Positions 38,478-46,788 are shown, numbered from the stretch's first letter. The stretch is 64,000 nucleotides of DNA from Companilactobacillus suantsaicola (GCF_004745525.1 NZ_RKLY01000003.1:1-64000); one strand, 5' to 3'. Notes: generated by a model from the letters alone, not told the origin. Program-made: numbers and translations.

Positions 38478-38614
38478 AAAGAGCTTGGGACATAACTACT
38501 TTTTACTCCTAAACTTTGCGCTTAAAATAAATAGACCGTGGTAATCAAAAAGCGATTACCGCGGTCTATTTGCCTTAATATTCGATAGTTGACCATGTCC
38601 TGTCTTGCTCTTTA
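38478..38614 (+). repeat. intergenic repeat R1, copy 1
   Basis: AAAGAGCTTGGGACATAACT at the left and ATGTCCTGTCTTGCTCTTT at the right are partly complementary (GGACAT/ATGTCC, AAAGAGC/GCTCTTT). Between them is a terminator-like hairpin (38529-38546 with 38554-38571; apex GGTAATC/GATTACC). Copy 2 at 54952-55119 has the same ends but a different hairpin stem. It also ends the dipeptidase gene. Confidence 0.8.
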
Positions 38615-38615
38615 T

Positions 38616-38744
38616 CTGAAACGAGTTACACAAGAGCAACTCCCTCCGAGATAACAAAATTTCAGGAATCACTCGCAAAATGCGACGAGCAATTCCTGAA
38701 ATTACGTTATCCTCCGGGAGCTGAGCGCTCTTGTTCCACTCTCT
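38616..38744 (+). repeat. intergenic repeat R2, copy A
   Basis: Bounded by CTGAAACGAGTTACACAAG and CTTGTTCCACTCTCT. Inside, ACAAGAGC pairs with GCTCTTGT, and AATTTCAGGAAT pairs with a perfect 12-base partner around a GC-rich loop. The same ends recur, with different stems, in copy B directly downstream and in the partial copy at 14.6 kb. Confidence 0.8.
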
Positions 38745-38746
38745 AA

Positions 38747-38872
38747 CTGAAACGAGTTACACAAGCCAGACTCAGACAGATAGCTACATTTCCCAAATCA
38801 CACACAAACCCGGTGTGCAATTCGTGAAATTAGGCTATCTGTCTGAGTCTAATCGGGCTTGTTCCACTCTCT
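38747..38872 (+). repeat. intergenic repeat R2, copy B (tandem)
   Basis: Same ends as copy A. The stem arms are entirely different yet perfectly paired: GACTCAGACAGATAGC with GCTATCTGTCTGAGTC. The inner part keeps CATTTC...GAAAT and a CACAC/GTGTG hairpin. Together R1 and the two R2 copies fill the 467 bases between the dipeptidase and the hydrolase; I see no gene there. Confidence 0.8.
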
Positions 38873-38937
38873 GCTTTTTTGTTGACTAAACTGTTAAATG
38901 ATTTATCATTCTAGATAAATCTAAAATGGTGGCCAAA

Positions 38938-39771
38938 ATGAGAAAAAAACGATTTTTATTACGAATGATCTGCATCCTTTTAGTAAGTGTGTGTGCAATA
39001 TCTTTCAATCAACAGCCGGTGCATGCTAGTTCAAAAAGACAAATGCCAACATTATTCTTCCACGGTTTTGGAGGAACGGTTCACTCAATGGATTATTTAA
39101 TTGATCAATCGCAAGCTGATGGTTTTGCAACCAGGACTTTAACGATTTTTGTGTCACGTAAAGGTAAGTTGAGTATTGATGGTTACTGGCCTCAAAATGC
39201 TAAGAATCCGGAAATTCAAGTGTTATTCGGAAATAATCACGAGTCGGATTATCATCACACAGCCAAGTGGATCAATTCGGTGGTTAAGATGTTACAAAAA
39301 AAGTACGGTATGACTCGTTTTAACGCGGTTGCACATTCTTGGGGTAACAATGCAATTATCTATTATTTACAAAAATATAGTGCGAAAAAAAATCAGCCTC
39401 AAATCGATTCATTGGTTAATATTGCCGCACCGATGCAAGTTTTGAATCGTGATATTTATCGTCGAAATGATTGGCGTTATTCAAATCAATTGACGAAAGA
39501 TTTTCGCATGTATACGACTCCTGATTCAACGATTAGGAGACTTCATATTCGAGAATTAAATATTATTGGTCAGCTTTCTAAGCGAGATCATTTTGATAAG
39601 GCAGTACCAGTTTCATCTGCTAAATCGTTGAAAAAAGTCTTTAAAGGGCCTCATCAAACTTACCAGGCGCGAATCTTCACTGGACCTAAAGCGGAGCACA
39701 GCGCTTTAACTCGCAGAAATCCAAGAGTCTTACACGATATAGAAAATTTTTTATGGAACAAACAAGCGTGA
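38938..39771 (+). CDS. secreted alpha/beta hydrolase (DUF915-like)
   Basis: 277 residues from ATG 38938. Signal peptide RKKRFLLRMICILLVSVCAI, cut near VHA. The hydrolase core starts PTLFFHGFGGTVHSMDYLI (HG oxyanion motif). The nucleophile elbow is AHSWGN, and a late His lies in AEHSALTRRNPRV. DUF915-like lipase/esterase homologues are common at the surface of lactobacilli. Substrate unknown. Confidence 0.8.
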   Translation: MRKKRFLLRMICILLVSVCAISFNQQPVHASSKRQMPTLFFHGFGGTVHSMDYLIDQSQADGFATRTLTIFVSRKGKLSIDGYWPQNAKNPEIQVLFGNNHESDYHHTAKWINSVVKMLQKKYGMTRFNAVAHSWGNNAIIYYLQKYSAKKNQPQIDSLVNIAAPMQVLNRDIYRRNDWRYSNQLTKDFRMYTTPDSTIRRLHIRELNIIGQLSKRDHFDKAVPVSSAKSLKKVFKGPHQTYQARIFTGPKAEHSALTRRNPRVLHDIENFLWNKQA

Positions 39772-39857
39772 TAGGCACATAAACTACATAACAAATTCAT
39801 CATTTCATCACATTTGTTCTTTAGAGTATTAAGTAAAAATAGGAAAATGGTGACAGG

Positions 39858-40010
39858 ATGAATTTCTTAATTATGGCAATTGTGTTTGTTTTGGGAATTT
39901 GCTTCTTGATGTCGGGCAGTCACGTCAAGAGTAGGATAATTTCCCGAATTTTTTACTTTATTGGAACTTTCGGTGTACTTTTGGCAATATACATCGCCTG
40001 GCCAAAATAA
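39858..40010 (+). CDS. small membrane protein
   Basis: 50 residues (MNFLIMAIVFVLGICFLMSG ... VLLAIYIAWPK): two membrane segments joined by a basic turn (SHVKSRIISR). GACAGG lies just before the ATG. It is followed immediately by a strong terminator. Proteins like this are frequent in lactobacilli; no function is known to me. Confidence 0.55.
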   Translation: MNFLIMAIVFVLGICFLMSGSHVKSRIISRIFYFIGTFGVLLAIYIAWPK

Positions 40011-40051
40011 AATCCCATCTTTAATCAAATGATTAGGAGATGGGATTTTTT
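40011..40051. terminator. bidirectional terminator
   Basis: AATCCCATCT pairs with AGATGGGATT, and the apex TAATCAaaTGATTA is also paired. T runs lie on both sides. Shared by the small membrane protein and the convergent ACT gene. Confidence 0.85.
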
Positions 40052-40484
40052 ATTCGATTGAGATGAGGCGGACGTTATCAACGAAGTCCGACAATTTTAA
40101 TTTGTCTAATAAGTTGTCGATAGTTCCATTCAAGTGACTAATATCCAGTGAAATCACCACTGTAGCGATGCCATGGATAGGAATATTTTGATTGATAGTC
40201 AAAATACTAGCGTTAGATTCAGAAATATCGACTAAAACTTTAGAAAGAATCCCTTGTTGATGATGCAGCATCATTGAAATAACCGCTTTACGATCATTTA
40301 ATTCTTCGTCAGGTAAGAAAACTAAATCTTTGTATTTATAGTAAGTTCCACGACTGATGCCAACAGCTTTGACGGCTTCACTGACGTTGTGAACTTTTTT
40401 TGTTTCAAGTAGATTCCGAGCTTGAATCACTTTATCGAATGACTCGGGCAAAATTGAACTATCGACAATATAATATTTTTCCAT
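40050..40484 (-). CDS. ACT domain protein (UPF0735/PheB-like)
   Basis: 144 residues. A short N-terminal helical part has an HTH-like stretch (AVKAVGISRGTYYKYKDLVF, ~40-60), followed by an ACT domain (KAVISMMLHHQQGILSKVLVDISESNASILTINQNIPI). This is the layout of UPF0735/PheB, a probable amino-acid-sensing regulator. RBS AGGAGG lies before the ATG. Stands alone. Confidence 0.8.
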   Translation of the reverse strand: MEKYYIVDSSILPESFDKVIQARNLLETKKVHNVSEAVKAVGISRGTYYKYKDLVFLPDEELNDRKAVISMMLHHQQGILSKVLVDISESNASILTINQNIPIHGIATVVISLDISHLNGTIDNLLDKLKLSDFVDNVRLISIE

Positions 40485-40609
40485 GGTTTTCCTCCTAATG
40501 TTGTTGTATAAATTATATCATTTGCTAATTTGATTTAGTGATTTTATCACAAGAAACTGTATATGTCAGCGCTTTTCTGCTATTCTATGATTGATTGGAG
40601 ATGTTAATT

Positions 40610-41302
40610 TTGAAAACATTAGTCGTGGTTTCTCATCCAGAGATAAATAATTCGCAAACGCAACAATTTTTGATGCAGGGAGCAAAGATGCTTGATGTTG
40701 TTTGGCATCACGTTGAAGGATTGGAAAAAATTGATGTCAATAAAGAGCAGAAGTTATTAATGGAAGCTGATCGAATAATTTTCCAATTTCCTCTGTATTG
40801 GTATGCCGCACCGGCTGGTCTAAAAGACTGGGAAGATAAAGTTTTGACGAGAAATTTTATTTACGGTGACGGTAACGATAATTTAATGGATAAAGAATTT
40901 GGTATTGTTGTGACAACTGGGATGCCTTTGAAGGATTTTCAAAGAGGTGGCAGTGAAAATATCACGATCGATCAAATGATGGCACCATTACGAGCCATCG
41001 CTGATCGAGCTAAAATGCGAGTCTTACCCGTTTTTACCATTGCCCAATTTCAGTATTTAAAGGAAAACCAGCAAATGCAATTGTTGATTGATTATCAACG
41101 CTATTTAACTCAAAAATATCCTAATTCACTCAAGCATCGTCAAGAGTGGTTTATTCGAGAATTTAGTGATCGTTTCAAAAATTTTGATGAAACTAATTAT
41201 TCGGAATGTGAAACGATTTTGGATACTTTTATCCAGCAAAAAGAAGATCTGGAACAATTAAGAAGTACCATCGACCTAATTAAGCAAGGGGAGGAAGATT
41301 GA
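40610..41302 (+). CDS. NAD(P)H-dependent FMN oxidoreductase (flavodoxin-like, MdaB/KefF type)
   Basis: 230 residues from TTG 40610, nine bases after GGAG. The in-frame ATG 40601 abuts the RBS. Flavodoxin-2 fold: KTLVVVSHPEINNSQTQQFL at the start, ADRIIFQFPLYWYAAPAGLKDWEDKVL with the FMN/quinone contact, and GIVVTTGMPLKDFQRGG. It likely reduces quinones or similar electrophiles. A small gene overlaps its stop. Confidence 0.8.
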   Translation: MKTLVVVSHPEINNSQTQQFLMQGAKMLDVVWHHVEGLEKIDVNKEQKLLMEADRIIFQFPLYWYAAPAGLKDWEDKVLTRNFIYGDGNDNLMDKEFGIVVTTGMPLKDFQRGGSENITIDQMMAPLRAIADRAKMRVLPVFTIAQFQYLKENQQMQLLIDYQRYLTQKYPNSLKHRQEWFIREFSDRFKNFDETNYSECETILDTFIQQKEDLEQLRSTIDLIKQGEED

Positions 41303-41304
41303 TT

Positions 41305-41487
41305 ATGGAAGAGAGTACTGGTATTTGGTTAGCAGAACAAATTGAGGCACTTTCTAAAAAGCAAAAAGAGTATGAAAATCGAGCTTTTTTGGTAGCTTTG
41401 AAAACAGCTGTTGAGGAGCAAAATGATCGTTTGAAGCTCTTAAAAGGTGAAGTTGACGGTCGACTTTGGAATCATGAACAGTGGTAA
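41305..41487 (+). CDS. small coiled-coil protein
   Basis: 60 residues from ATG 41305, ten bases after GGAGG. Mostly charged helix (LAEQIEALSKKQKEYENRAF, then EEQNDRLKLLKGEVDGRLWN). It begins at the upstream oxidoreductase's stop codon, so the two are co-expressed. No family recognised. Confidence 0.55.
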   Translation: MEESTGIWLAEQIEALSKKQKEYENRAFLVALKTAVEEQNDRLKLLKGEVDGRLWNHEQW

Positions 41488-41557
41488 TTTCTGAAAATAC
41501 AAGAATTTTTGTCACTCAGTACAAAAGTGTTGTACCATTAAAAACATACTGTGAGGA

Positions 41558-42226
41558 GTGATATTTATTAAAAATTCAATGCAAGCGCGAGTCATCGGCC
41601 TAGTCAGTGGACTGATCCTGAACGCTTTTGGAAATGGCCTATGCATATCTGCCGACATGGGGAGTGGTCTTTGGACTGCCGCAGCGGTTAATTTAAACAG
41701 ATGGTTTGCATGGAATACCGGGTTAATTTTATTCGTTTTTGGAGTTGTCAATGCTCTGACTAACCAAGTTTTGATTAAGAGGTTTGACGGAAAAAGACTT
41801 TTAGGACAAATTTTGTACGTCATGTTCTTTAGTTACTTCGTAAATATTTTTACGAATTTACTGACAGCGGTGGGTGTACCTAATTTACCAATGTTAGTGA
41901 GAATGTTTTTATCCTGTTTAGGCGTAGTCTTTTTCTGTGTAGCAATTTCGTTGTATCAACGTGCCAATATCGTCATGCATCCAAATGATGATACAACTAA
42001 TATTTTGCGATTCTTCTATTTGAAGGGGAATTCAACTAAAGCTCAGATCATCGACTTTTTGCCACCAATTATTATTATCATCATTGCTGCCTTTGGAATT
42101 CACACAGTTTATTCAGTGAATGTAGCAACCTTGTTCTCATTTATCTTTAATGGAACTTTAATTGCAATGTCTGATAAATATATTTGGCCACAATTAAAAC
42201 ATAATTTTAAAACACAAACAGATTAA
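41558..42226 (+). CDS. YczE/YitT-like membrane protein
   Basis: About 220 residues, five to six membrane segments (VIGLVSGLILNAFGNGLCIS, then GLILFVFGVVNALTNQVLI) with the conserved polar motif ADMGSGLWTAAAVNL. This is the pattern of the YczE/YyaS/YitT family of unknown function. The start is unclear: GTG 41558 overlaps the RBS GAGGAG, ATG 41579 is 20 bases away, and an ATT at 41567 has the best spacing. Confidence 0.7.
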   Translation: MIFIKNSMQARVIGLVSGLILNAFGNGLCISADMGSGLWTAAAVNLNRWFAWNTGLILFVFGVVNALTNQVLIKRFDGKRLLGQILYVMFFSYFVNIFTNLLTAVGVPNLPMLVRMFLSCLGVVFFCVAISLYQRANIVMHPNDDTTNILRFFYLKGNSTKAQIIDFLPPIIIIIIAAFGIHTVYSVNVATLFSFIFNGTLIAMSDKYIWPQLKHNFKTQTD

Positions 42227-42271
42227 TATTTTATTATCCTGGTTTTGACTGAAATTTTTCACTATTAGTCG

Positions 42272-42306
42272 TATAATGGACATACAAGATTAGGAAACGC
42301 TTACAT
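42272..42306 (+). promoter_or_regulatory. -10 box and cre-like site
   Basis: TATAAT at 42272-42277, with TTGACT 21 bases upstream (longer than usual). AGGAAACGCTTACA at 42293-42306 matches 12 of 14 cre positions. Catabolite control of the next gene is possible. Confidence 0.4.
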
Positions 42307-42358
42307 ATAAGTGATATCTTGTGAGAAGTTTTAATAATTAATTAGGTGGTGCGTATTG

Positions 42359-42634
42359 ATGAAACTAAAAGACAATACAGAGGCAAAGAGAATTTTATCG
42401 GAGCTATATACCGATATTAATAATGAAAAAGAACTCGACAAAAATGACTATAGTAAAGATTTCGTTTTGAAGACATATAAATTATTAGATAAGAATTATT
42501 CAGAAGCCTATCTATTTGGGCGACTTCGAGATGATCGTCAGGTTCAATCAGTTCTGAAACGTATGGATAACGGTCCAGAATATCGTGAGCAGATTGATCA
42601 ACTCTCCCGTAATTTGAATTATGCGATCAACTAA
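42359..42634 (+). CDS. small helical protein of unknown function
   Basis: 91 residues from ATG 42359 (GGTGGTG upstream). All-helical, charged (AKRILSELYTDINNEKELDK; LDKNYSEAYLFGRLRDDRQV). Size and helix content are similar to enterocin-A-type immunity proteins, but I cannot match a motif and no bacteriocin gene is adjacent. Preceded by a cre-like site and followed by its own terminator. Confidence 0.5.
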   Translation: MKLKDNTEAKRILSELYTDINNEKELDKNDYSKDFVLKTYKLLDKNYSEAYLFGRLRDDRQVQSVLKRMDNGPEYREQIDQLSRNLNYAIN

Positions 42635-42643
42635 AATTTGAAT

Positions 42644-42680
42644 AAAAAAGCAGCCAGAAATGATGAGCTGCTTTTTTTAT
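42644..42680 (+). terminator. terminator
   Basis: AAAAAAGCAGC pairs with GCTGCTTTTTTT (42667-42678) and is followed by an AT-rich tract. Confidence 0.85.
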
Positions 42681-42750
42681 TATTATAATTTAGTTGCAAA
42701 TGCAACAATAATGAAGTAGAATACTTTTATTATGAAAAGGGGTAAGTCTG

Positions 42751-43203
42751 TTGGTAGAAATATTGCGTTCGATTGGTGTGATTGCAAGGTCGTTAGATTC
42801 AATCAGTAATATCGAGTTTAAAGAATTGGAGTTAACGAAGGGACAATATCTGTATTTGGTACGGATTTATGAGAATCCGGGAATAATTCAAGAACGATTG
42901 GCTAATTTGATTAAGGTTGATAAGACAACTGCTGCTCGGGCTATCAGAAAACTGGAAAAAAACGGCTTTATAAAAAGGTATCAGTCCGCCGATAATAAAA
43001 AAGAAAAGAAGCTGTACGTGACTGAAAAAGGTAAGTCGGCTTATCCAATTATTCATCGTGAAAATATCTATTCAAATCAAGTAGCATTAAAGGGGTTAAG
43101 TGAAGCAGAGCAGCGAGAAGTTTTTGCTCTATTAAAAAAGGTTGAAGAAAATATTGCCAGTGATTGGGAATATGTGAAGAAAGGGAACAAAAGACAATAT
43201 TGA
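42751..43203 (+). CDS. MarR-family regulator
   Basis: 150 residues, TTG start after AAAAGGGG. Winged-helix core: LTKGQYLYLVRIYENPGIIQ, then ERLANLIKVDKTTAARAIRKLEKNGFIKR and the wing NKKEKKLYVTEKG. It probably controls itself and the overlapping acetyltransferase gene downstream. Confidence 0.88.
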   Translation: MVEILRSIGVIARSLDSISNIEFKELELTKGQYLYLVRIYENPGIIQERLANLIKVDKTTAARAIRKLEKNGFIKRYQSADNKKEKKLYVTEKGKSAYPIIHRENIYSNQVALKGLSEAEQREVFALLKKVEENIASDWEYVKKGNKRQY

Positions 43204-43718
43204 AAATTAGAAAATGTGATTTAAATGATTTAATTGATTTGCAAAAAATAAGTCGTGAGACTTTCCAGGCAACGTTTGGAAAAGATAATACTGAAGAAAA
43301 CATGCAAGATTACTTAGACGAAGCTTATAACAGTCAAGCTCTAACACAAGAATTGAGTAACCCTCATTCGGCATTTTATTTTGTTTATCACGAGGCTAAA
43401 TTAGCCGGCTATTTGAAATTGAATATTTTGGATGCTCAATCTGAATCAATGCCAGATAATTATTTGGAAATAGAACGAATTTATTTCAAAAAGGACTTCC
43501 AACATCTTGGATTAGGAACAAAATTATTTGATTTTGCTTTGCAACGAGCACAAGTTTTGGAAAAACAATATATTTGGTTGGGTGTTTGGGAAAATAATTT
43601 TCCTGCCCAAAAGTTTTATCAAAAGATGGGGTTCCAACGTTTCAGTCAACATCATTTCGTGATGGGTGATTCTGACCAAACTGATTATTTACTCAAAAAG
43701 AAATTGAATTTTGAGTAG
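43200..43718 (+). CDS. GNAT family N-acetyltransferase
   Basis: 172 residues from TTG 43200, which overlaps the marR stop (TTGA). GNAT domain: KIRKCDLNDLIDLQKISRETF, then the CoA loop YFKKDFQHLGLGTKLFDFAL and the end WENNFPAQKFYQKMGFQRFS. It resembles PaiA-type polyamine acetyltransferases. Translationally coupled to the MarR gene. Confidence 0.8.
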   Translation: MKIRKCDLNDLIDLQKISRETFQATFGKDNTEENMQDYLDEAYNSQALTQELSNPHSAFYFVYHEAKLAGYLKLNILDAQSESMPDNYLEIERIYFKKDFQHLGLGTKLFDFALQRAQVLEKQYIWLGVWENNFPAQKFYQKMGFQRFSQHHFVMGDSDQTDYLLKKKLNFE

Positions 43719-43772
43719 TAAGAATTACCATCTTCCATAGCTAATTAGCAATTTAATTTAAATTTGGAAGGA

Positions 43773-43814
43773 AAATAAGCCAAGGTAATGTATTTTGATT
43801 ACCCTGGCTTATTT
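43773..43814. terminator. bidirectional terminator with shared core
   Basis: AAATAAGCCAaGGTAAT pairs with ATTACCcTGGCTTATTT. The lower stem is nearly the same as in repeat R1 copy 2 at 55.0 kb. It lies between the GNAT gene and the convergent niaP. Confidence 0.85.
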
Positions 43815-43835
43815 AGTTTGAATGAACAATTACCT

Positions 43836-45038
43836 TTAATCCATAACTAAATCTTTTTGATCATTATCTACCATACCAAAAACTAGGATCAGGATTCCGA
43901 CAATTAATGAACCGACGAAATAGAAGAATATTATGGCGATACTTAAATTGATACTCAAGGAAAAACCAATTAGATAAGGTCCAATGGTTGCCCCAATTCG
44001 TCCAATCGATTGAGTGAAGCCTATTCCGACTCCACGAATTTCCATTGGATATTGAGTTGGAGTTAGGGCAATTAGAATTCCCCAGGCTCCAAGGGTAAAG
44101 AAAGATAATAAACAACTACTGAAGACGACCCAGAAGGTTGTTTGAGCAGTTCCAAATAGGAAAGCTCCAATGATTGTTCCGACTAAGTAGATCTCTAACA
44201 CACGTTTTCGAGTCAATTTTCCCATCAAATAAGCAGCTAGAAAGTATCCTGGCAATTGGGCAAAACTCATTACTAGTGTGTAACGAAAACTGTGAACGAC
44301 TGAAAAGCCTCGTTTGATCAAAACACTAGGTAGCCAAAGAAACATTCCATAATAGGTGAACATGATGATAAACCACAAGAGACTCAGACAAATGGTGGCA
44401 CGGAGATATTCGGGTGAAAAAATTTGTGATAGTGCTTTTTTTAAATTCAGGCGTGCATTTTTAACATTTGTCTGTTGGGGTAAATGACGCCGAATGACTA
44501 AAGTGTAAAGTGCCATTACTGAAGTGATGATAACTGTAAAACGCCAGCCATAAATTGGCATGAATAAGAAAGCTAAAAGGGATGCTAAAATCCAACCAAT
44601 AGCCCAGAAACTGTCGACGAGAATCAACATTTTAGATCTTTTGTGACCGGAAAAAGAATCGGCAATGATGGTTGTAGCAACAGGCAGTTCACCACCTAAA
44701 CCAATTCCAGTTATGAAACGTACGAACATGAATTGTTCCACGTTGGTTGTTAAGGCTAGGACTAGATTGCTGACAGAGAATAATAATAGAGTAATGATAA
44801 TAATATTTTTCTTGCCAAATTTGTCAGCTAAATAGCCAAAGAGAAGTGCACCAATCATCATACCGACGGTGGTGATCGAACTAACCAATCCAATTTGATT
44901 ATCATTTAAAAACCATTCTTTTTTAATTAATGGCATGATAAATGAAAGTAACGCCACATCTGCAGCGTCAAAGAGCCAAGCAGTACCGATGACCATTAGT
45001 AACTTTAGGCCACCTTTATCCTTTACTTGTGCATCCAA
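43836..45038 (-). CDS. niaP: MFS transporter, probable niacin importer NiaP
   Basis: 400 residues, 12 membrane segments. MFS loop motif GYLADKFGKKNIIII after segment 2, and FITGIGLGGELPVATTIIAD as in the sugar/aromatic-acid branch that includes NiaP. A TTG start lies 11 bases after GGAGG. The gene upstream is a NUDIX-type NAD regulator (nrtR), and a 29-base perfect palindrome sits right before this gene. This context supports uptake of nicotinate/nicotinamide for NAD synthesis. Confidence 0.75.
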   Translation of the reverse strand: MDAQVKDKGGLKLLMVIGTAWLFDAADVALLSFIMPLIKKEWFLNDNQIGLVSSITTVGMMIGALLFGYLADKFGKKNIIIITLLLFSVSNLVLALTTNVEQFMFVRFITGIGLGGELPVATTIIADSFSGHKRSKMLILVDSFWAIGWILASLLAFLFMPIYGWRFTVIITSVMALYTLVIRRHLPQQTNVKNARLNLKKALSQIFSPEYLRATICLSLLWFIIMFTYYGMFLWLPSVLIKRGFSVVHSFRYTLVMSFAQLPGYFLAAYLMGKLTRKRVLEIYLVGTIIGAFLFGTAQTTFWVVFSSCLLSFFTLGAWGILIALTPTQYPMEIRGVGIGFTQSIGRIGATIGPYLIGFSLSINLSIAIIFFYFVGSLIVGILILVFGMVDNDQKDLVMD

Positions 45039-45081
45039 AACAGAAAGTACCTCCTAGAATTATAGTATGAAATAAATATAA

Positions 45082-45110
45082 TTATTAAAGGTAAAATTTA
45101 CCTTTAATAA
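45082..45110. promoter_or_regulatory. NrtR operator: 29-bp perfect palindrome
   Basis: Arms TTATTAAAGGTAAA and TTTACCTTTAATAA (14 bases each) around a single A, located between nrtR and niaP in the niaP leader/promoter. NAD-regulator binding is inferred from position and symmetry. Confidence 0.8.
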
Positions 45111-45152
45111 CGCAAATCAAGACTATCATTAGTCTTGAAAATGGTCAAGTAC

Positions 45153-45908
45153 TCACTTTAATTTATATAATTTGGCAGGCCGGCCACTTTTACCATGTTC
45201 AATGCCAACTTCCATGAATAGTTGCGCGTGGGTTTTGCGAAAATTAGAGTTATCGATTTGTTGATAAGGTTCTTTCCAAAAGGTTGCATAAACCTCACGA
45301 GCCTCTTTTAAGGTAAATTGATCTCCCAAAATTAAGAGGATGGTTGGTGAATAATTTAGCCGATTAGTGACTCGTTCAAAAGCGTGACGCAAGATCAGTT
45401 CATGATCACTACTCAAATGTTTCTCATTTCGATATGAGTCGATGGTCTGATAATATTCTTCGTCGGAAATTTGTTTTTTGATGGTTTGAAAGACTAAATC
45501 AGCATTTTTCAAAGCAAAGAAATTTTCAAAATAATCGACGCTAAACCATCTAGCATCGCTGGCACCAAAGCCAGGTACTAATTCTGGTGTCGATGGCAAA
45601 TAGGTCATGTAGCTGAGGGCAACTTCACGATCACCGATTGAGCGATTGATATCACTAAAAGTTGCCAATTGTTCAGTGTAAAAGTTAGGTAGGTTGATAC
45701 CGATTTTGTCATTTATCAAGCGAAGCGAGGCTTGTTCAGCATTTTCATCAGCACGTAAGATAGTTGTTGGTAAGGACCAACAATTGATTTCAGGTACATA
45801 AGAATTTTTAACTAAAAGGATTAAGATTTTTTTGCTGGCGGAATCAAAGCTCCAAATAATATTGACGATACTGATTTTCAAATGTTCATTGATTTTAATA
45901 TTACTCAT
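45153..45908 (-). CDS. nrtR: NUDIX-domain NAD regulator NrtR
   Basis: 251 residues. The N-terminal NUDIX domain (~10-140; YVPEINCWSLPTTILRADENAEQASLRLI) lacks the full GX5EX7REUXEEXGU catalytic signature, as is typical of NrtR, which binds ADP-ribose instead of cleaving it. The C-terminal winged helix ends SNFRKTHAQLFMEVG then GKSGRPAKLYKL, the NrtR hallmark. It represses NAD salvage genes; here the target is niaP. Same strand, 115 bases upstream of niaP. Confidence 0.85.
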   Translation of the reverse strand: MSNIKINEHLKISIVNIIWSFDSASKKILILLVKNSYVPEINCWSLPTTILRADENAEQASLRLINDKIGINLPNFYTEQLATFSDINRSIGDREVALSYMTYLPSTPELVPGFGASDARWFSVDYFENFFALKNADLVFQTIKKQISDEEYYQTIDSYRNEKHLSSDHELILRHAFERVTNRLNYSPTILLILGDQFTLKEAREVYATFWKEPYQQIDNSNFRKTHAQLFMEVGIEHGKSGRPAKLYKLK

Positions 45909-46010
45909 TTCACATTCTCCATTGTTGATTTGTCACCATTATAATTGACTTGTGGTATAGTTCCAATAGTTTTCCTTGTGTAATTTAGCGTTTCCATTTA
46001 TAACTTAGTT

Positions 46011-46088
46011 AGAGACCAAAGAGGGTCTCTAAAGTGATGGTTAGTTTTAAACCCGCAGAATCTAAATTGCCATCACGTAAGGTTCTGC
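46011..46088 (+). promoter_or_regulatory. structured 5' leader of the WxL gene (hairpin plus possible pseudoknot)
   Basis: A hairpin TTAGAGACC/GGTCTCTAA spans 46011-46033. GTGATGG (46034-46040) then pairs with CCATCAC (46070-46076), and GCAGAA (46055-46060) with TTCTGC (46083-46088). The two helices interleave, which is the layout of an H-type pseudoknot. It ends ~38 bases before the ATG. Confidence 0.4.
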
Positions 46089-46125
46089 TCATATCAATAA
46101 TGTCGATTATGAGGGGGAAACATAT

Positions 46126-46737
46126 ATGAAAAAACTTTTAAGAAATAGCTTATTACTTGGAGCCGCTGTACTTGGGTTTAGTTCAGTTGGTAGCGTAGTT
46201 GAGGCCGCTCCAGTTGATAGTTCTGCTACAGCAGACATCACGCCAGGAACGATTTCGTTGAGTTCAGCTCCTAGCTTCAGTTTTGGAACAGTACCTGCTT
46301 CGGCAAATGATGCCACGTACACATCAACGTCGGTAACGGGAAATATTTCTTTAGCTGACGCTGGTTCGGGAACTGGTTATACGGTAACCGTTTCAGCTAG
46401 TCCATTTACAGCAACTGATGGATCATCATTGAAAAATTCACAATTGCTACTTGATAACTCCGTTACAACACCTGTAACGGCAGTCGATGCAGATAACGTT
46501 TCAACGCCACCTACATTGGTATCAAGTTTAACATTGTCTAGTTCACCAGTGACAATTTTGAGTGCCGCTAGTGGTTCAGGTGTTGGTGCCTATACGGCAA
46601 CATATGCAAATAGTGATGCTTCACTAAAGGTACCAGCTGGTAATATTGGTGGATCATATAGTTCAACGTTAACTTGGACTTTATCAGATACTCCAACGAC
46701 AGCTCCAACAACTCCAACTTCTACAACGACAGCATAA
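46126..46737 (+). CDS. WxL-domain surface protein
   Basis: 203 residues. Signal peptide KKLLRNSLLLGAAVLGFSSV, cut near VEA. The body is Ser/Thr/Ala-rich with repeated beta segments, and the C-terminal WxL motif is SYSSTLTWTLSDTPTTAP. WxL proteins attach non-covalently to peptidoglycan. The ~15-residue Thr/Pro tail after the motif is unusual. The next gene encodes its DUF916 partner. RBS GAGGGGG precedes the ATG. Confidence 0.85.
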   Translation: MKKLLRNSLLLGAAVLGFSSVGSVVEAAPVDSSATADITPGTISLSSAPSFSFGTVPASANDATYTSTSVTGNISLADAGSGTGYTVTVSASPFTATDGSSLKNSQLLLDNSVTTPVTAVDADNVSTPPTLVSSLTLSSSPVTILSAASGSGVGAYTATYANSDASLKVPAGNIGGSYSSTLTWTLSDTPTTAPTTPTSTTTA

Positions 46738-46749
46738 TTAAAAATCTTT

Positions 46750-46788
46750 GAGGGCCTGTGACAGATTGTCGCATGCTCTCTTTTTTTC
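46750..46788 (+). terminator. terminator/attenuator between WxL and DUF916 genes
   Basis: GAGGGCCTGTGAC pairs imperfectly with GTCGCATGCTCTC and is followed by seven T. It may reduce expression of the second gene. Confidence 0.6.

Noticed and set aside
38616-38872. CRISPR-like repeats (GAAACGAGTTACACAAG twice, ~130 bases apart)
   Set aside because: Only two direct copies, each with a self-complementary interior and different right-hand ends. No cas genes in the window. Structured intergenic repeats fit better.
42359-42634. Bacteriocin immunity protein
   Set aside because: Only size and helix content agree. No bacteriocin, leader peptide or export gene is adjacent.
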